64,000 nucleotides of DNA. Origin: an uncultured Roseburia sp. GTDB taxonomy: Bacteria > Bacillota > Clostridia > Lachnospirales > Lachnospiraceae. A model generated the notes under the pieces. It was not told the origin of the DNA, did not search any database, and saw nothing but the letters and a program-made list of their open reading frames with translations. Every line of letters begins with the position of its first letter. The first letter of the stretch is position 1. The stretch is from assembly GCA_910577925.1 (NCBI GenBank), contig CAJTOI010000016.1, forward strand, positions 1 to 64,000, in the 5' to 3' direction. Made by a program: the position numbers and the translations under genes. Positions 35,092 to 44,047 of the stretch are shown here, one piece after another.

Positions 35092-35949
35092 ATGACGAAA
35101 AGAAACTATATCGGCATATGCGTGCTGGGGGCGGCGCTGCTGTTTGGCGCCGCCTCCTGCGGCAGAGAACAAAACGGTGATGCTGCTGATTTGGCGCAGA
35201 CAGAAAACGACGGCAAAACAGAGACCGCGGACGGCGTGGAGAGCGGCGGACATGCAAGCAGGCTGCTTTCTCTCGGGAACTATAAAGGGTTAAGTTATAC
35301 GGACGGAAGCGGGAGAGAGCCGACCGAGGCGGAGGTCGAGGAGGAAATGCAGGCGATCCTGGCATGGTTTGAAGACGGGGAGCTGACTGACGCGTGGGTA
35401 CAGGAAAACTTAGAGCTTGCATCGGTTGACGATTTCCGGGAGAATACCAAAAAAAGCCTGCGGGAAGTCTACGACGCGCAGGCATGGAAGGCGTCGGCCG
35501 CGGAGCTGTACGGCGCGGTGATCGCGGAGAGTACATTTGAGCTCGATGAGACCGAGGTGTCCACGGAGCGCAACGATTATCTGTACGCTTATCAGCAGAT
35601 GGCCGAGGCGGCGGGGATGTCCTATGCGGAGTTTATCCCGGAGGCGACGGGGATGACGGTAGAGCAGTTTGAGACGGAAGCGGGAGCGTCGGCGGAGCAG
35701 GTGATCTGCGTGGAACTTGTGGCGGAAGCCATTGCGGAAAAGGAAGGGCTCAGCGTGGAGGATGCCTATGACGAGACAGCGGCACAGATTGTCGAGGCGG
35801 AAGGTTTCGATTCCGTTGAGGCGTTTGAGCGGGAGGCCGGAGGAAAGGGTGCCGTCGCCGAGGAGGTGCGGTACCGCCTGGTCGCGCAGTTTTTGATGGA
35901 AGCGGGAAACGCAGCGCCCCGGACAGGGGAAGACACGGAAAGAAAGTGA
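35092..35949 (+). CDS. Lipoprotein resembling the trigger factor C-terminal domain
   Basis: 285 residues. A lipoprotein signal ends A-A-S-C (Cys23). The mature part, rich in Glu and Ala, contains L-G-N-Y-K-G-L and P-T-E-A-E-V-E-E-E-M followed by long helices, which resembles the hinge and C-terminal chaperone domain of trigger factor. The ribosome-binding and PPIase domains of true trigger factor are absent. That would make it a membrane-anchored chaperone on the outer face, helping secreted proteins fold (inference). It follows glyA by 15 bases. The resemblance was judged by eye; a simple helical lipoprotein of unknown function is the alternative. Confidence 0.65.
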   Translation: MTKRNYIGICVLGAALLFGAASCGREQNGDAADLAQTENDGKTETADGVESGGHASRLLSLGNYKGLSYTDGSGREPTEAEVEEEMQAILAWFEDGELTDAWVQENLELASVDDFRENTKKSLREVYDAQAWKASAAELYGAVIAESTFELDETEVSTERNDYLYAYQQMAEAAGMSYAEFIPEATGMTVEQFETEAGASAEQVICVELVAEAIAEKEGLSVEDAYDETAAQIVEAEGFDSVEAFEREAGGKGAVAEEVRYRLVAQFLMEAGNAAPRTGEDTERK

Positions 35950-35957
35950 AGAACCGC

Positions 35958-35986
35958 TTGCGGTCTGTCTGTATCAATGTTACAAT
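35958..35986 (+). promoter_or_regulatory. Promoter for the secreted protein gene
   Basis: TTGCGG (35958-35963), a 17-base spacer and TACAAT (35981-35986), about 50 bases before the ATG at 36037. Confidence 0.5.
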
Positions 35987-36036
35987 GAAAAAGGAAACCG
36001 GTTATGAAAAATATACGAACACGAAAGGAGATTTTT

Positions 36037-36810
36037 ATGAAAAGCAATTTTATGAAAAAGTTATTCGCGATGGCGCTCGCGGTGACTGTAGCGGTGACGG
36101 CAGTGCCCGTGTCGGCGGCTCCTACTTACAGTAAAGATCAGACTCTTTACATGACAAGCTCTTCCGCAGGAAGTACCTACACAAGTATCAGCATCAATAA
36201 CCTGACGAAGAGTCAGACGATCGCAAAATCTTCGGTGAAGTCCTCAAACAGCAAGGTTGCAAAGCTTTACTACCTTGAGAGAAGCACCAGTGATTATTCC
36301 TACAAGACAGATTATTTTGAGAACGGTTTGAAGCCGAATGCGTACTCCTCGAAGTCTTACAGCTACCGCATTGGCCTGCAGCTGCAGAAGGCGGGAACCT
36401 CAAAGATTTCGTTTGCGATCAAGGGCATTAAAGGGACGAAAACGATTAAGGTCACGGTAAAGAAATATGCGAATCCGGTCAGCTCTATGACGATTACCGG
36501 TATCAAAGGAGATCTGAAGAACAAGACCAAGAGCGGCAATTCGGTATCGAGTCTGAAATTGGCAAAGACCACGAAGAGTGCTGTCGTTTCGGTAAAGGCA
36601 AACAAGGGCTGGAAGATTGAGGCGGTTCAGCTGTATGATACCGCAAACGACCGCACGACCAGAATGTACTCCTACAGCAAGCCGGTTTCATCCGCAAAGC
36701 TGAATGTCGGTACACTCACAAAGAATAAAGCATACCGTGTGGAAGTGACTTTTGTCAATTCCTCAAACGGCAGCACACTGTACTGCTACTACTATATCAA
36801 TCAGAAATAG
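36037..36810 (+). CDS. Secreted protein of unknown function, Ser/Lys-rich beta domains
   Basis: 257 residues from the ATG at 36037, which has GAAAGGAG upstream; an ATG at 36004 has less support. A Sec signal peptide (M-K-K-L-F-A-M-A-L-A-V-T) probably cleaves after V-S-A-A. The mature protein is rich in Ser, Thr, Lys and Tyr with alternating beta-strand patterns, perhaps two Ig-like domains (about 30-145 and 150-257). No LPXTG, transmembrane tail or repeat anchor is present, so it should be released or bound through its basic charge. I do not recognise the family. It is a single gene with its own promoter and terminator. Confidence 0.75.
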   Translation: MKSNFMKKLFAMALAVTVAVTAVPVSAAPTYSKDQTLYMTSSSAGSTYTSISINNLTKSQTIAKSSVKSSNSKVAKLYYLERSTSDYSYKTDYFENGLKPNAYSSKSYSYRIGLQLQKAGTSKISFAIKGIKGTKTIKVTVKKYANPVSSMTITGIKGDLKNKTKSGNSVSSLKLAKTTKSAVVSVKANKGWKIEAVQLYDTANDRTTRMYSYSKPVSSAKLNVGTLTKNKAYRVEVTFVNSSNGSTLYCYYYINQK

Positions 36811-36818
36811 ATCTGTTT

Positions 36819-36847
36819 CCGGGGAGCGCGTTCTCCCCGGTTTTTTT
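36819..36847 (+). terminator. Intrinsic terminator after the secreted protein gene
   Basis: CCGGGGAG (36819-36826) pairs with CTCCCCGG (36833-36840) around a 6-base loop, followed by seven T. The remaining ~170 bases before the next gene are AT-rich and hold no clear element. Confidence 0.92.
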
Positions 36848-37015
36848 GCACATGAGGGCTGTCCGCAGAGCGGGCGGCCCATTATCTTTGAAAAGAGGAA
36901 ACAGATTTAAAGAAAAATTAATGAATCCGGTATAGGATATTTTCCGTAAAAATGATAAAATAATGGTTGTGGTATGTAAAAAGATAAATCAGGAACCTAC
37001 GAGGAGAAATAAAGA

Positions 37016-38401
37016 ATGAAAAAGAAACAGGTGACGGCACTGATCGCGGTTGCGGCAGTGCTTGGCTGTCTGGGCGGCGGATACTATTTCAGAGAAGAGA
37101 TTGCGGGGGTCTTTACGGGAAGTAAAGCCGCGGAGGATAAAGTATATGTGGAGAAGCTGTCCCGTGTGATGAACCAGTATTCCGGTGTGGAAAACCGTTA
37201 CAACGGAGTTGTGGAATCTCAGGACAGTTATGAAGTCAATGTGGACTCTTCCCGGACCATCAGTGAAATTCTTGTACAGGTCGGCGATGCGGTGGAAGAG
37301 GGACAGACGCTTGTGAAATATGATGTCGGTGAGCTTGAGATGCAGGTAAAGCAGGCCAACCTGGATCTCGAAGGAATCTATAACGAGATTGAAAATGAGC
37401 GCAAGGATATCGAAACGCTGAATAAAAAGCATGCCGAAACGATGGATGAGGATGAGAAGTTCCGGCTTGAGACGGAGATCCGCACGGCGGAGAACAATAT
37501 TACCCAGAAGGAGCTGGATGTTGAGAGCAAGAAACTTGAGATCGAGAAGTATCAGAAGCAGATTGCGGAGTCTTCGGTCATCAGCAAAAAATCCGGTATC
37601 GTTCGGGAGATTAACGAGACCGGTACGAACAGCAGCGGCGACGAAAGCGCTTTTATGGTGATACAGCAGGAGGGAGAGTACCGTATTAAGGGGACGATAA
37701 GCGAGCAGAATATCTGGATGCTCACGGAGGGTCAGCCGGTCATCATACGCTCCCGCGTGGAGGATAAGACCTGGGAGGGAACGCTGCAGAAGCTGGATAC
37801 GGAGAATACCGAGAAAGACAATCAGGATACTTATTACTACGGCGGAAGCTCGGACAGTCAGAGCTCCACAAAGTATCCGTTTTATGTGCAGCTTGACACC
37901 TCGGACGGACTGATGCTCGGACAGCATGTATACATAGAAATGGACGAGGGACAGCAGGAGGTCAAAGAGGGAATCTGGATTTTTGCGGATTATGTGGTGC
38001 AGGATGAGAGCGGCGCCTATGTGTGGGCCGCGAACGAGAAAGATCGTCTCGAGAAGCGGTATGTGGAACTGGGAGAATATGACGGGGAGCTCAACGAGTA
38101 CGAGATTTTATCGGGTCTTTCGGGGGATGATTATATTGCGTGGCCGATGGAAGGCCTCTACGAGGGCGTGACGGCGGTGACGGACAGCGAAGAGGTCGAT
38201 TATACCGCGCCTCTGTACAATCAGGAGAGCACGGAGGATATGGATCTCATGGACGGAAACCACGGCAGCGGTGATATGCAGCTGGTACCGGAGGGGGCGG
38301 AGCTGTTTCGCGATGTGGACGGCACCGAGTTTTTCGGCGAGATGGACGGCGCGGAATATATCGACGGCGGGGAGAACCTTGGGACGGAGGCAGTGGAATG
38401 A
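37016..38401 (+). CDS. HlyD/MacA-type adaptor protein of an ABC exporter
   Basis: 461 residues. An N-terminal membrane anchor (about 4-27) is followed by a biotinyl-lipoyl-like half, a coiled-coil hairpin (about 105-185, rich in Glu/Lys heptads), the second lipoyl half (S-V-I-S-K-K-S-G-I-V-R-E-I-N) and a beta-barrel region, then an acidic Asp/Glu/Gly tail (from about residue 400). Such proteins couple a MacB-type permease to export in the envelope. It starts a four-gene unit, and the ATPase gene overlaps its stop by 4 bases (ATGA). AGGAG precedes the ATG. Confidence 0.88.
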   Translation: MKKKQVTALIAVAAVLGCLGGGYYFREEIAGVFTGSKAAEDKVYVEKLSRVMNQYSGVENRYNGVVESQDSYEVNVDSSRTISEILVQVGDAVEEGQTLVKYDVGELEMQVKQANLDLEGIYNEIENERKDIETLNKKHAETMDEDEKFRLETEIRTAENNITQKELDVESKKLEIEKYQKQIAESSVISKKSGIVREINETGTNSSGDESAFMVIQQEGEYRIKGTISEQNIWMLTEGQPVIIRSRVEDKTWEGTLQKLDTENTEKDNQDTYYYGGSSDSQSSTKYPFYVQLDTSDGLMLGQHVYIEMDEGQQEVKEGIWIFADYVVQDESGAYVWAANEKDRLEKRYVELGEYDGELNEYEILSGLSGDDYIAWPMEGLYEGVTAVTDSEEVDYTAPLYNQESTEDMDLMDGNHGSGDMQLVPEGAELFRDVDGTEFFGEMDGAEYIDGGENLGTEAVE

Positions 38402-39087
38402 TTTTAAGTCTGCAGAATGTATTTAAGGACTATCAGCAGGATAAGCTGGTAGTTCCGGTGTTAAAGGATATCTGCTTGAATGTGGAAGAGGGAGAATACG
38501 TGGCGATTATGGGGCCGTCGGGGTCCGGCAAGACGACGCTGATGAATATTATCGGCTGCCTCGACAAGCCGACGAGCGGCAGCTACCAGTTGGCTGGGGA
38601 GGATGTGCTTAAGCTTAAGGACAGGGATCTGTCGGATCTGCGTCTGCGCAGCATCGGATTTGTGTTTCAGAGTTTTCATCTGATGCCGCGGGAGACAGCC
38701 GCCGAGAATGTGGCTCTGCCTTTAAGCTATGCCGGCGTCCGCAAGCGGGAAAGGAAGGAGCGCGCGGTTGCGGCGCTAGAACGTGTGGGTCTCGGGGACC
38801 GCGTCGGGTTCCGGCCGACACAGCTCTCCGGCGGGCAGAAGCAGAGGGTCGCTATCGCCAGAGCGATGGTAAATAATCCCAAGATTCTCCTGGCGGACGA
38901 GCCGACCGGAGCGCTCGACTCGAAGTCGGGGGAACAGATTATGGAGCTTTTTGCCAGACTCAACGAGGAGGGCGTGACCGTGGTTATGATTACGCATGAC
39001 CCGAAGATTGCGGCCAATGCAAAGCGTGTGATTCGGATTATTGACGGGGTTATCTTTGAGGGAGACGGAGAGGAGACGGCATCATGA
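38398..39087 (+). CDS. MacB/LolD-type ABC transporter ATPase
   Basis: 229 residues with Walker A G-P-S-G-S-G-K-T, signature L-S-G-G-Q-K-Q-R, Walker B L-L-A-D-E-P-T-G-A-L and the switch His in I-T-H-D. The length and motifs match the ATPases that drive MacB/FtsX-type permeases. It overlaps the genes on both sides by 4 bases (ATGA at 38398 and at 39084), showing tight co-translation with the two adaptors. It probably powers efflux of a peptide or drug, or surface signalling. Confidence 0.93.
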   Translation: MILSLQNVFKDYQQDKLVVPVLKDICLNVEEGEYVAIMGPSGSGKTTLMNIIGCLDKPTSGSYQLAGEDVLKLKDRDLSDLRLRSIGFVFQSFHLMPRETAAENVALPLSYAGVRKRERKERAVAALERVGLGDRVGFRPTQLSGGQKQRVAIARAMVNNPKILLADEPTGALDSKSGEQIMELFARLNEEGVTVVMITHDPKIAANAKRVIRIIDGVIFEGDGEETAS

Positions 39088-40811
39088 AGATAAAAAAAGT
39101 GATAGCGATCGTCATTGTGCTGGCGGTGCTTGTCGGCTCGGCCGTCGGCGGCGTGTACGGCTACAAGTCCTATCAGAGCAAGAAGCTTGTGATAGAGGTA
39201 CAGCCGGTGTCTAATATGAATTACGGGTACTGGGGAGATGACGAGACGAGCTACGGCATGGTTACGAATGACTCTCTGCAGGAGGTCTATCTCGAGGATT
39301 CCGGGAAGGTGGAAGAGATCTATGTCGCCGAGGGAGACACCGTGGAAGAGGGAGACCCGCTGGTGCGGTATGATATCTCGGACGTCGAGATGGAGCTCAA
39401 GCGCAAGAATCTGGAAATGTCGAACCTTTCCAATACGATTGCGGTGGAAAATCATGAGCTGGAAGTACTCAAAAAGACACAGCCGGTGGATAAGAAGCGG
39501 CCCAATATCAATCTGTCACACTGGGGAATCGAGAGCACGGAGGATATGGAGGATACGGAGTACACCGGCGAAGAGGATTATACGGACCTGATCCCCGAGC
39601 GTGACGAGCGTGACGAGCGGATCTACAATTATGTGACCGGCGATTCGATTCCCTACAATGCGCAGACGGCCGACGGTTCGGAACAGAATCCCTATATTTA
39701 TTACTGCAATAAGGGAGCCTATGCGTTTGGAAGCTTTTACAATTCCATCCGGGCGACGGATAGCGGCATGGGCAAGCACGTGGTTTTGATTGTCTGCAAG
39801 AAGGACAAAGACGGAAAGATGGTGATGGAGCAGCAGGCTCCGGAGCCGGGGGACGAAGAGCTGGAATCTACCGAAGTGGAGGCGGCGCCGGTGATTGAGG
39901 TCCCGCTGCCGGACGAGACGGTGGAAAATAATTATATCCGTATTGACGGAAATGCGCTTCCGACCAGCTATGACGACGAGAGCACCTGGTATGTCTTTTC
40001 GGGTGAGGAGGCGGACGACGCGCTTTCGGACCTGCTGGACAGTATTCTGGATATGGAGGACTGGGAAGAGCCGGAGGGTTACACGAAGGAAGAGCTTGCG
40101 GAGGCGATTCAGGATAAGGAAGAGGAGTTAAAAAGGCTCGATATCGAGCGGCGCAAGGGAGAGCTGGAACTGGAATCCTTAAAGGCCAGCGCATCGGACG
40201 GCATCGTGTATGCCAAGATCAACGGCGTGGTCAAGTCGGTTGCATCGGAGGACGGCGGGAGCGATGACGAGCCGTTAGTCGTAGTCACGGGCGACGAGGG
40301 GCTTTATGTGAGCGGAACCGTCAGTGAGCTGCAGTTAGACAAGGTGCAGCCGGGGACGATTGTCATGGCAAATTCCTGGGAGTCCGGTATGAACTTTGAA
40401 GCGACGGTGACGGAGATATCGGATTATCCGACCAGCGGAAATTCCTGGGGAGAAGGCAATCCGAATGTCTCCTACTACCGCTATACGGCGCATATCGAGG
40501 ACAGTTCCGCATTAAAGAACGGGGAATCCGTCGATCTCTCGATACAGGCGGAAAGCAGCGCAGGCGACACGAAAGCGATATATATCGAAAAGGCATACGT
40601 GAGGCAGGAAGACGGCAAATCCTATGTGATGATTGCCGATGAAAATAATCTTCTGAAAAAACAGTATGTGACTACGGGAAAGACGATTTACGGCTCGGCC
40701 GTTGAGATCAAGAGCGGTCTGTCGGAGGAGGACAGGATCGCATTCCCGTACGGAAAAGAGGCGGTCGAAGGCACGCCGGTCACCGATGCGGATGACACAT
40801 ATTATTACTAG
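39084..40811 (+). CDS. Second adaptor protein with a large insert in the hairpin
   Basis: 575 residues. It has an N-terminal membrane anchor (about 5-26), a first lipoyl half (V-Y-L-E-D-S-G-K-V-E-E-I-Y-V-A-E-G-D) and the first arm of a coiled coil (about 100-135). About 200 residues of a separate, acidic, aromatic-rich domain follow (about 140-340). The second coiled-coil arm (K-E-E-E-L-K-R-L-D-I-E-R-R), the second lipoyl half (D-G-I-V-Y-A-K-I-N-G-V-V) and beta barrels complete it. Normal HlyD/MacA adaptors have a short turn there. The insert sits where Gram-negative adaptors touch the outer-membrane channel, so here it may bind the cell wall or cargo (inference). Confidence 0.85.
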   Translation: MKIKKVIAIVIVLAVLVGSAVGGVYGYKSYQSKKLVIEVQPVSNMNYGYWGDDETSYGMVTNDSLQEVYLEDSGKVEEIYVAEGDTVEEGDPLVRYDISDVEMELKRKNLEMSNLSNTIAVENHELEVLKKTQPVDKKRPNINLSHWGIESTEDMEDTEYTGEEDYTDLIPERDERDERIYNYVTGDSIPYNAQTADGSEQNPYIYYCNKGAYAFGSFYNSIRATDSGMGKHVVLIVCKKDKDGKMVMEQQAPEPGDEELESTEVEAAPVIEVPLPDETVENNYIRIDGNALPTSYDDESTWYVFSGEEADDALSDLLDSILDMEDWEEPEGYTKEELAEAIQDKEEELKRLDIERRKGELELESLKASASDGIVYAKINGVVKSVASEDGGSDDEPLVVVTGDEGLYVSGTVSELQLDKVQPGTIVMANSWESGMNFEATVTEISDYPTSGNSWGEGNPNVSYYRYTAHIEDSSALKNGESVDLSIQAESSAGDTKAIYIEKAYVRQEDGKSYVMIADENNLLKKQYVTTGKTIYGSAVEIKSGLSEEDRIAFPYGKEAVEGTPVTDADDTYYY

Positions 40812-40822
40812 GGGGAACGGAA

Positions 40823-42076
40823 ATGTTTGAAAATATTAGATTATCCTTTCAGGGAATCTGGTCTCATAAGATGCGTTCCTTCCTGACAATGCTGGGAATT
40901 ATAATCGGTATTGCAGCGATTATCGCGATTGTTTCCACAATTCAGGGAACGAATGAACAGATTAAGGAAAACCTCATCGGTTCCGGCGAAAATACCGTCG
41001 AGGTATCGCTGTATCAGGGCGAATGGGAATATGAGATGGACTACAACGGCATTCCGGAGGGAGTGCCGCTGGTGGCGGATTCCGTTTTGCAGGAAATCCG
41101 GGATATCGAGCATGTGGAGAATGTTTCGAGCTATCTGAGACGCCAGGATTACAACGGTGTGTACTACCTGAATACAGGCCTTTCGGGGGGCTATGTTGTG
41201 GGGGTCGACCAGAGCTATTTTGATACCTGCAACTACATTATGCGGTCGGGAAGAGGCTTTTGTGCGTCCGACTATACGGAATACCGCAAGGTGGCGATTC
41301 TGGATGCAAATTCTTCCGATGCGCTTTTCCAGGGGGAGGATCCGGTCGGAAAGACGGTGGAGATTCAGAAGGAGCCGTACACTGTTGTGGGTGTTGTGAC
41401 AAAGGCAAAGGTATTCGAGCCGGTCATCAATTCCATCGAGGACTATTACACGTATTCGCAGGAATCAGCGGGGTCCGTGTATATCCCGAACACGACGTGG
41501 CCGACGATTTACCAGTATGACGAGCCGCAGAATGTGGTTGTGCGGGTGGACAGTACCGACAATATGACGGCGGTGGGAAAGAGCTGTGCGGATATCTTAA
41601 ACAGTTATCTCTCACCGAAGGATGACACCATTAAATACAAGGCGAAGGATTTGCTCGAGCAGGCGCAGCAGATACAGGAGTTAAGCAGCTCCACGAATAC
41701 GATGCTGATCTGGATTGCCGGAATCTCTCTGATTGTGGGCGGTATCGGCGTCATGAATATCATGCTGGTTTCCGTGACCGAGCGCACGCAGGAAATCGGG
41801 CTTAAGAAGGCAATCGGAGCCAGAAAGGGCAAGATTTTGGGCCAGTTTCTGACGGAGGCGGCGGTGCTCACGAGCCTCGGAGGAATCCTCGGCGTGCTCG
41901 CCGGAACGGTCTTAGCGCAGGTGATTTCTTATATCACCACGACGCCGGTCGCGATCAGTATCCCGGCGGCGATTATCTCCGTGCTGTTTTCAATGGCGAT
42001 CGGAATCGTGTTCGGGGTGTTCCCGTCCTACAAGGCGGCAAACTTAAATCCAATCGATGCCCTGCGGCATGAATAA
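40823..42076 (+). CDS. MacB-type ABC transporter permease
   Basis: 417 residues. The first membrane helix (about 18-40, M-L-G-I-I-I-G-I-A-A-I-I) is followed by a MacB periplasmic-core-like outer domain (about 50-285). Three C-terminal helices of the FtsX fold follow, with the conserved G-G-I-G-V-M-N-I-M-L-V-S-V and E-I-G-L-K-K-A-I-G-A loop that contacts the ATPase. It completes the four-gene unit with two adaptors and one ATPase. GGGGGAACGG precedes the ATG. Confidence 0.93.
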   Translation: MFENIRLSFQGIWSHKMRSFLTMLGIIIGIAAIIAIVSTIQGTNEQIKENLIGSGENTVEVSLYQGEWEYEMDYNGIPEGVPLVADSVLQEIRDIEHVENVSSYLRRQDYNGVYYLNTGLSGGYVVGVDQSYFDTCNYIMRSGRGFCASDYTEYRKVAILDANSSDALFQGEDPVGKTVEIQKEPYTVVGVVTKAKVFEPVINSIEDYYTYSQESAGSVYIPNTTWPTIYQYDEPQNVVVRVDSTDNMTAVGKSCADILNSYLSPKDDTIKYKAKDLLEQAQQIQELSSSTNTMLIWIAGISLIVGGIGVMNIMLVSVTERTQEIGLKKAIGARKGKILGQFLTEAAVLTSLGGILGVLAGTVLAQVISYITTTPVAISIPAAIISVLFSMAIGIVFGVFPSYKAANLNPIDALRHE

Positions 42077-42083
42077 AAGAGAG

Positions 42084-42109
42084 AAGCTGCAACCGTTTGC
42101 AGCTTTTTT
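42084..42109 (+). terminator. Intrinsic terminator after the MacAB-type unit
   Basis: AAGCTGCAA (42084-42092) pairs with TTGCAGCTT (42097-42105), followed by a T-run. Confidence 0.88.
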
Positions 42110-42138
42110 CTTATCTAAAAGGTGAAGGAGAAAGAGGA

Positions 42139-43341
42139 ATGAAACGCATTGTGATGTTTGAGGGAGGCGTGGAGACGCTGACCTATTTCTCGAAGCGGCT
42201 GGCAGAGCGTTTTTCGGAGATGGGTTATTCGGTGTTCTTTTTTGACTTAAAGCAGGAGGGACAGAGCGCGAGGCGGCTGCGGAAGTTTATAAAGCCCGGC
42301 GAGACGGTGATGCTCACGTTTAATTTTCAGGGGTTGGAGCAGGAGCCGGGCGTGTACCGCGAGGGCATCGGCTATGTCTGGGACGAGTACCGGATTTTCT
42401 GCTATAACATTGCGGCCGACCATCCCTATTTTTACCATGAAAGGCTCTGTAATCTGCCGGAGGGCTACCGCCACATCAGCATCGACCGGCTTCACGGGGC
42501 GTACTTTAAAGAGTTCTATCCGGAATATGCGCATGCCGGTTTTCTGCCGCTTGCGGGAACGGAGTATGCCGGGGAGGAGGGTGAGACGGACCGGCCGATT
42601 TCGGCCCGGAGATACGATGTGATTCTGACCGGAAATTACACGAAGCTGTCCTTTTTTGAGCCGTATATTCACTGGATCAACGACGAGTATGCGGCCTTTT
42701 ACCGGGGGATTATCGACGAGCTGATCAGAAAACCGGACGAGACCGTCGAGCAGGCGGCACTGCGCTGCTGCGAGCGGGAGATGGGGGAGCAGCCGAAGGA
42801 CATGCTGCGCATTGCGCTGTCGAAAATGATTTTTATTGATTTATACATCCGCAATTACTGGCGCGGCGCGGCCGTGCGCACGCTTGTGAATGCCGGCATT
42901 CCGGTACATGTGGTGGGAAAGGGCTGGGAGGAGCTTGCGGATGTGGAGCGCCCCGAAAAGCTGATCTGCCATCCGCAGACGGATTCCGAAGAGTGCCTTC
43001 GTATGCTGGCGGACGCAAAGGTGTCCCTGAATGTGATGCCCTGGTTTAAAGACGGCGCGCATGACAGAGTTTTTAATTCCGTCTTAAACGGCGCGGTCTG
43101 CGTGACGGATCGGAGCCGTTATCTTTGCGGGGAGCTCGCGGAGGGGGAGGGGGTCTGCTACTATGACCTTGATAATCTCGCGGCACTGCCGGGACTGGTG
43201 AAGGATTTGCTGCAGAATGAATCGCGGATGCAGGATATTATTGCAGAAGGAAAGCCGAAAGTGCGGGACGGGCATACCTGGAAAAAGCGGGCCGAGCTGC
43301 TGGCCGCGTGGATGGAATGGGGCCAGGCGGACCCGAACTGA
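42139..43341 (+). CDS. CgeB-like glycosyltransferase
   Basis: 400 residues from the ATG at 42139 (GAAGGAGAAAGAGG upstream). The N-terminal half is a Rossmann-like domain. The C-terminal half carries the CgeB/glycosyl-transferase-1 features: V-V-G-K-G-W-E-E-L, then C-H-P-Q-T-D-S-E-E-C-L and V-F-N-S-V-L-N-G-A-V-C-V-T-D. No signal or membrane segments are present. CgeB-like proteins glycosylate spore-surface or other proteins in some Firmicutes; the substrate here is unknown. It follows a terminator and precedes the response regulator by 34 bases, so the two may share a transcript. Confidence 0.8.
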   Translation: MKRIVMFEGGVETLTYFSKRLAERFSEMGYSVFFFDLKQEGQSARRLRKFIKPGETVMLTFNFQGLEQEPGVYREGIGYVWDEYRIFCYNIAADHPYFYHERLCNLPEGYRHISIDRLHGAYFKEFYPEYAHAGFLPLAGTEYAGEEGETDRPISARRYDVILTGNYTKLSFFEPYIHWINDEYAAFYRGIIDELIRKPDETVEQAALRCCEREMGEQPKDMLRIALSKMIFIDLYIRNYWRGAAVRTLVNAGIPVHVVGKGWEELADVERPEKLICHPQTDSEECLRMLADAKVSLNVMPWFKDGAHDRVFNSVLNGAVCVTDRSRYLCGELAEGEGVCYYDLDNLAALPGLVKDLLQNESRMQDIIAEGKPKVRDGHTWKKRAELLAAWMEWGQADPN

Positions 43342-43375
43342 ACGGAGGGTATGTTTTCGGAGGAGGACGTGCGGA

Positions 43376-44047
43376 ATGACAGACATTTATTATGTAGAAG
43401 ACGACGAGACCATAGCCCGGACCGTCAAGGAATATCTGGAGCGCCGCGGCTACCGGGTATTTGTCTTTTTTGAGATTGAACAGGCAAAACAGGCGCTGAT
43501 AAAGACGCCGCCGGCACTGGCGCTGATCGATCGGAATATGCCGGACGGAAGCGGAGACGGACTCTGCCGCTGGATTCGCGCGAACCGGAAAGAACTGCCC
43601 GTAATTTTCCTTACGGTCCGCGGAGACGCCTGCGATGTTGTCTGCGGTTTGGAAAACGGTGCGGATGATTACGTGGTGAAGCCATTTGAGCTTGAGGTCC
43701 TGCTCTCGCGGATCCGCGCCCTGCTGCGGAGAGCGGGGGATGTCTCGGGAAACCGGCTGTCGTGCGGCAGAATAGCCCTTGACAGGGAGAAATGTCTGGT
43801 TTTCTGTGATTCACGTGAAGTTCACGTGACGCCGCTCGAATATCAGCTGCTGCTGTCGCTGCTGCAAAATAAGGGGAAAACGGTTACGAGAGAAAAGCTG
43901 CTGCGGGAGATCTGGGACGACAACGGAAATTTCGTCAATGACAATACGCTTACCGTTGCGGTGAAGCGTCTGCGCGAAAAGCTGCATCAGCCGGCCTGCA
44001 TAAAAACGGTGCGGAGTATCGGATACCGTATGGAGGAAGAATTGTGA
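43376..44047 (+). CDS. OmpR/PhoB family response regulator (Bce-type system)
   Basis: 223 residues from the ATG at 43376 (GGAGGAGG upstream). The receiver shows the acidic pair in V-E-D-D-E, phospho-acceptor Asp52 (A-L-I-D-R-N-M-P) and Lys in V-V-K-P-F-E. The winged helix-turn-helix is C-terminal (V-T-P-L-E-Y-Q-L-L, V-A-V-K-R-L-R-E-K-L). It overlaps the kinase gene by 4 bases (GTGA). The ABC transporter genes just downstream make it a candidate BceR-like regulator of antimicrobial-peptide resistance. A phased direct repeat at 45217-45234 is its likely binding site. Confidence 0.93.
   Translation: MTDIYYVEDDETIARTVKEYLERRGYRVFVFFEIEQAKQALIKTPPALALIDRNMPDGSGDGLCRWIRANRKELPVIFLTVRGDACDVVCGLENGADDYVVKPFELEVLLSRIRALLRRAGDVSGNRLSCGRIALDREKCLVFCDSREVHVTPLEYQLLLSLLQNKGKTVTREKLLREIWDDNGNFVNDNTLTVAVKRLREKLHQPACIKTVRSIGYRMEEEL

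Noticed and set aside
36989..37927. A 312-codon open frame on the minus strand
   Set aside because: It is antisense to the adaptor gene at 37016-38401, which has clear domains, overlapping neighbours and a ribosome site.
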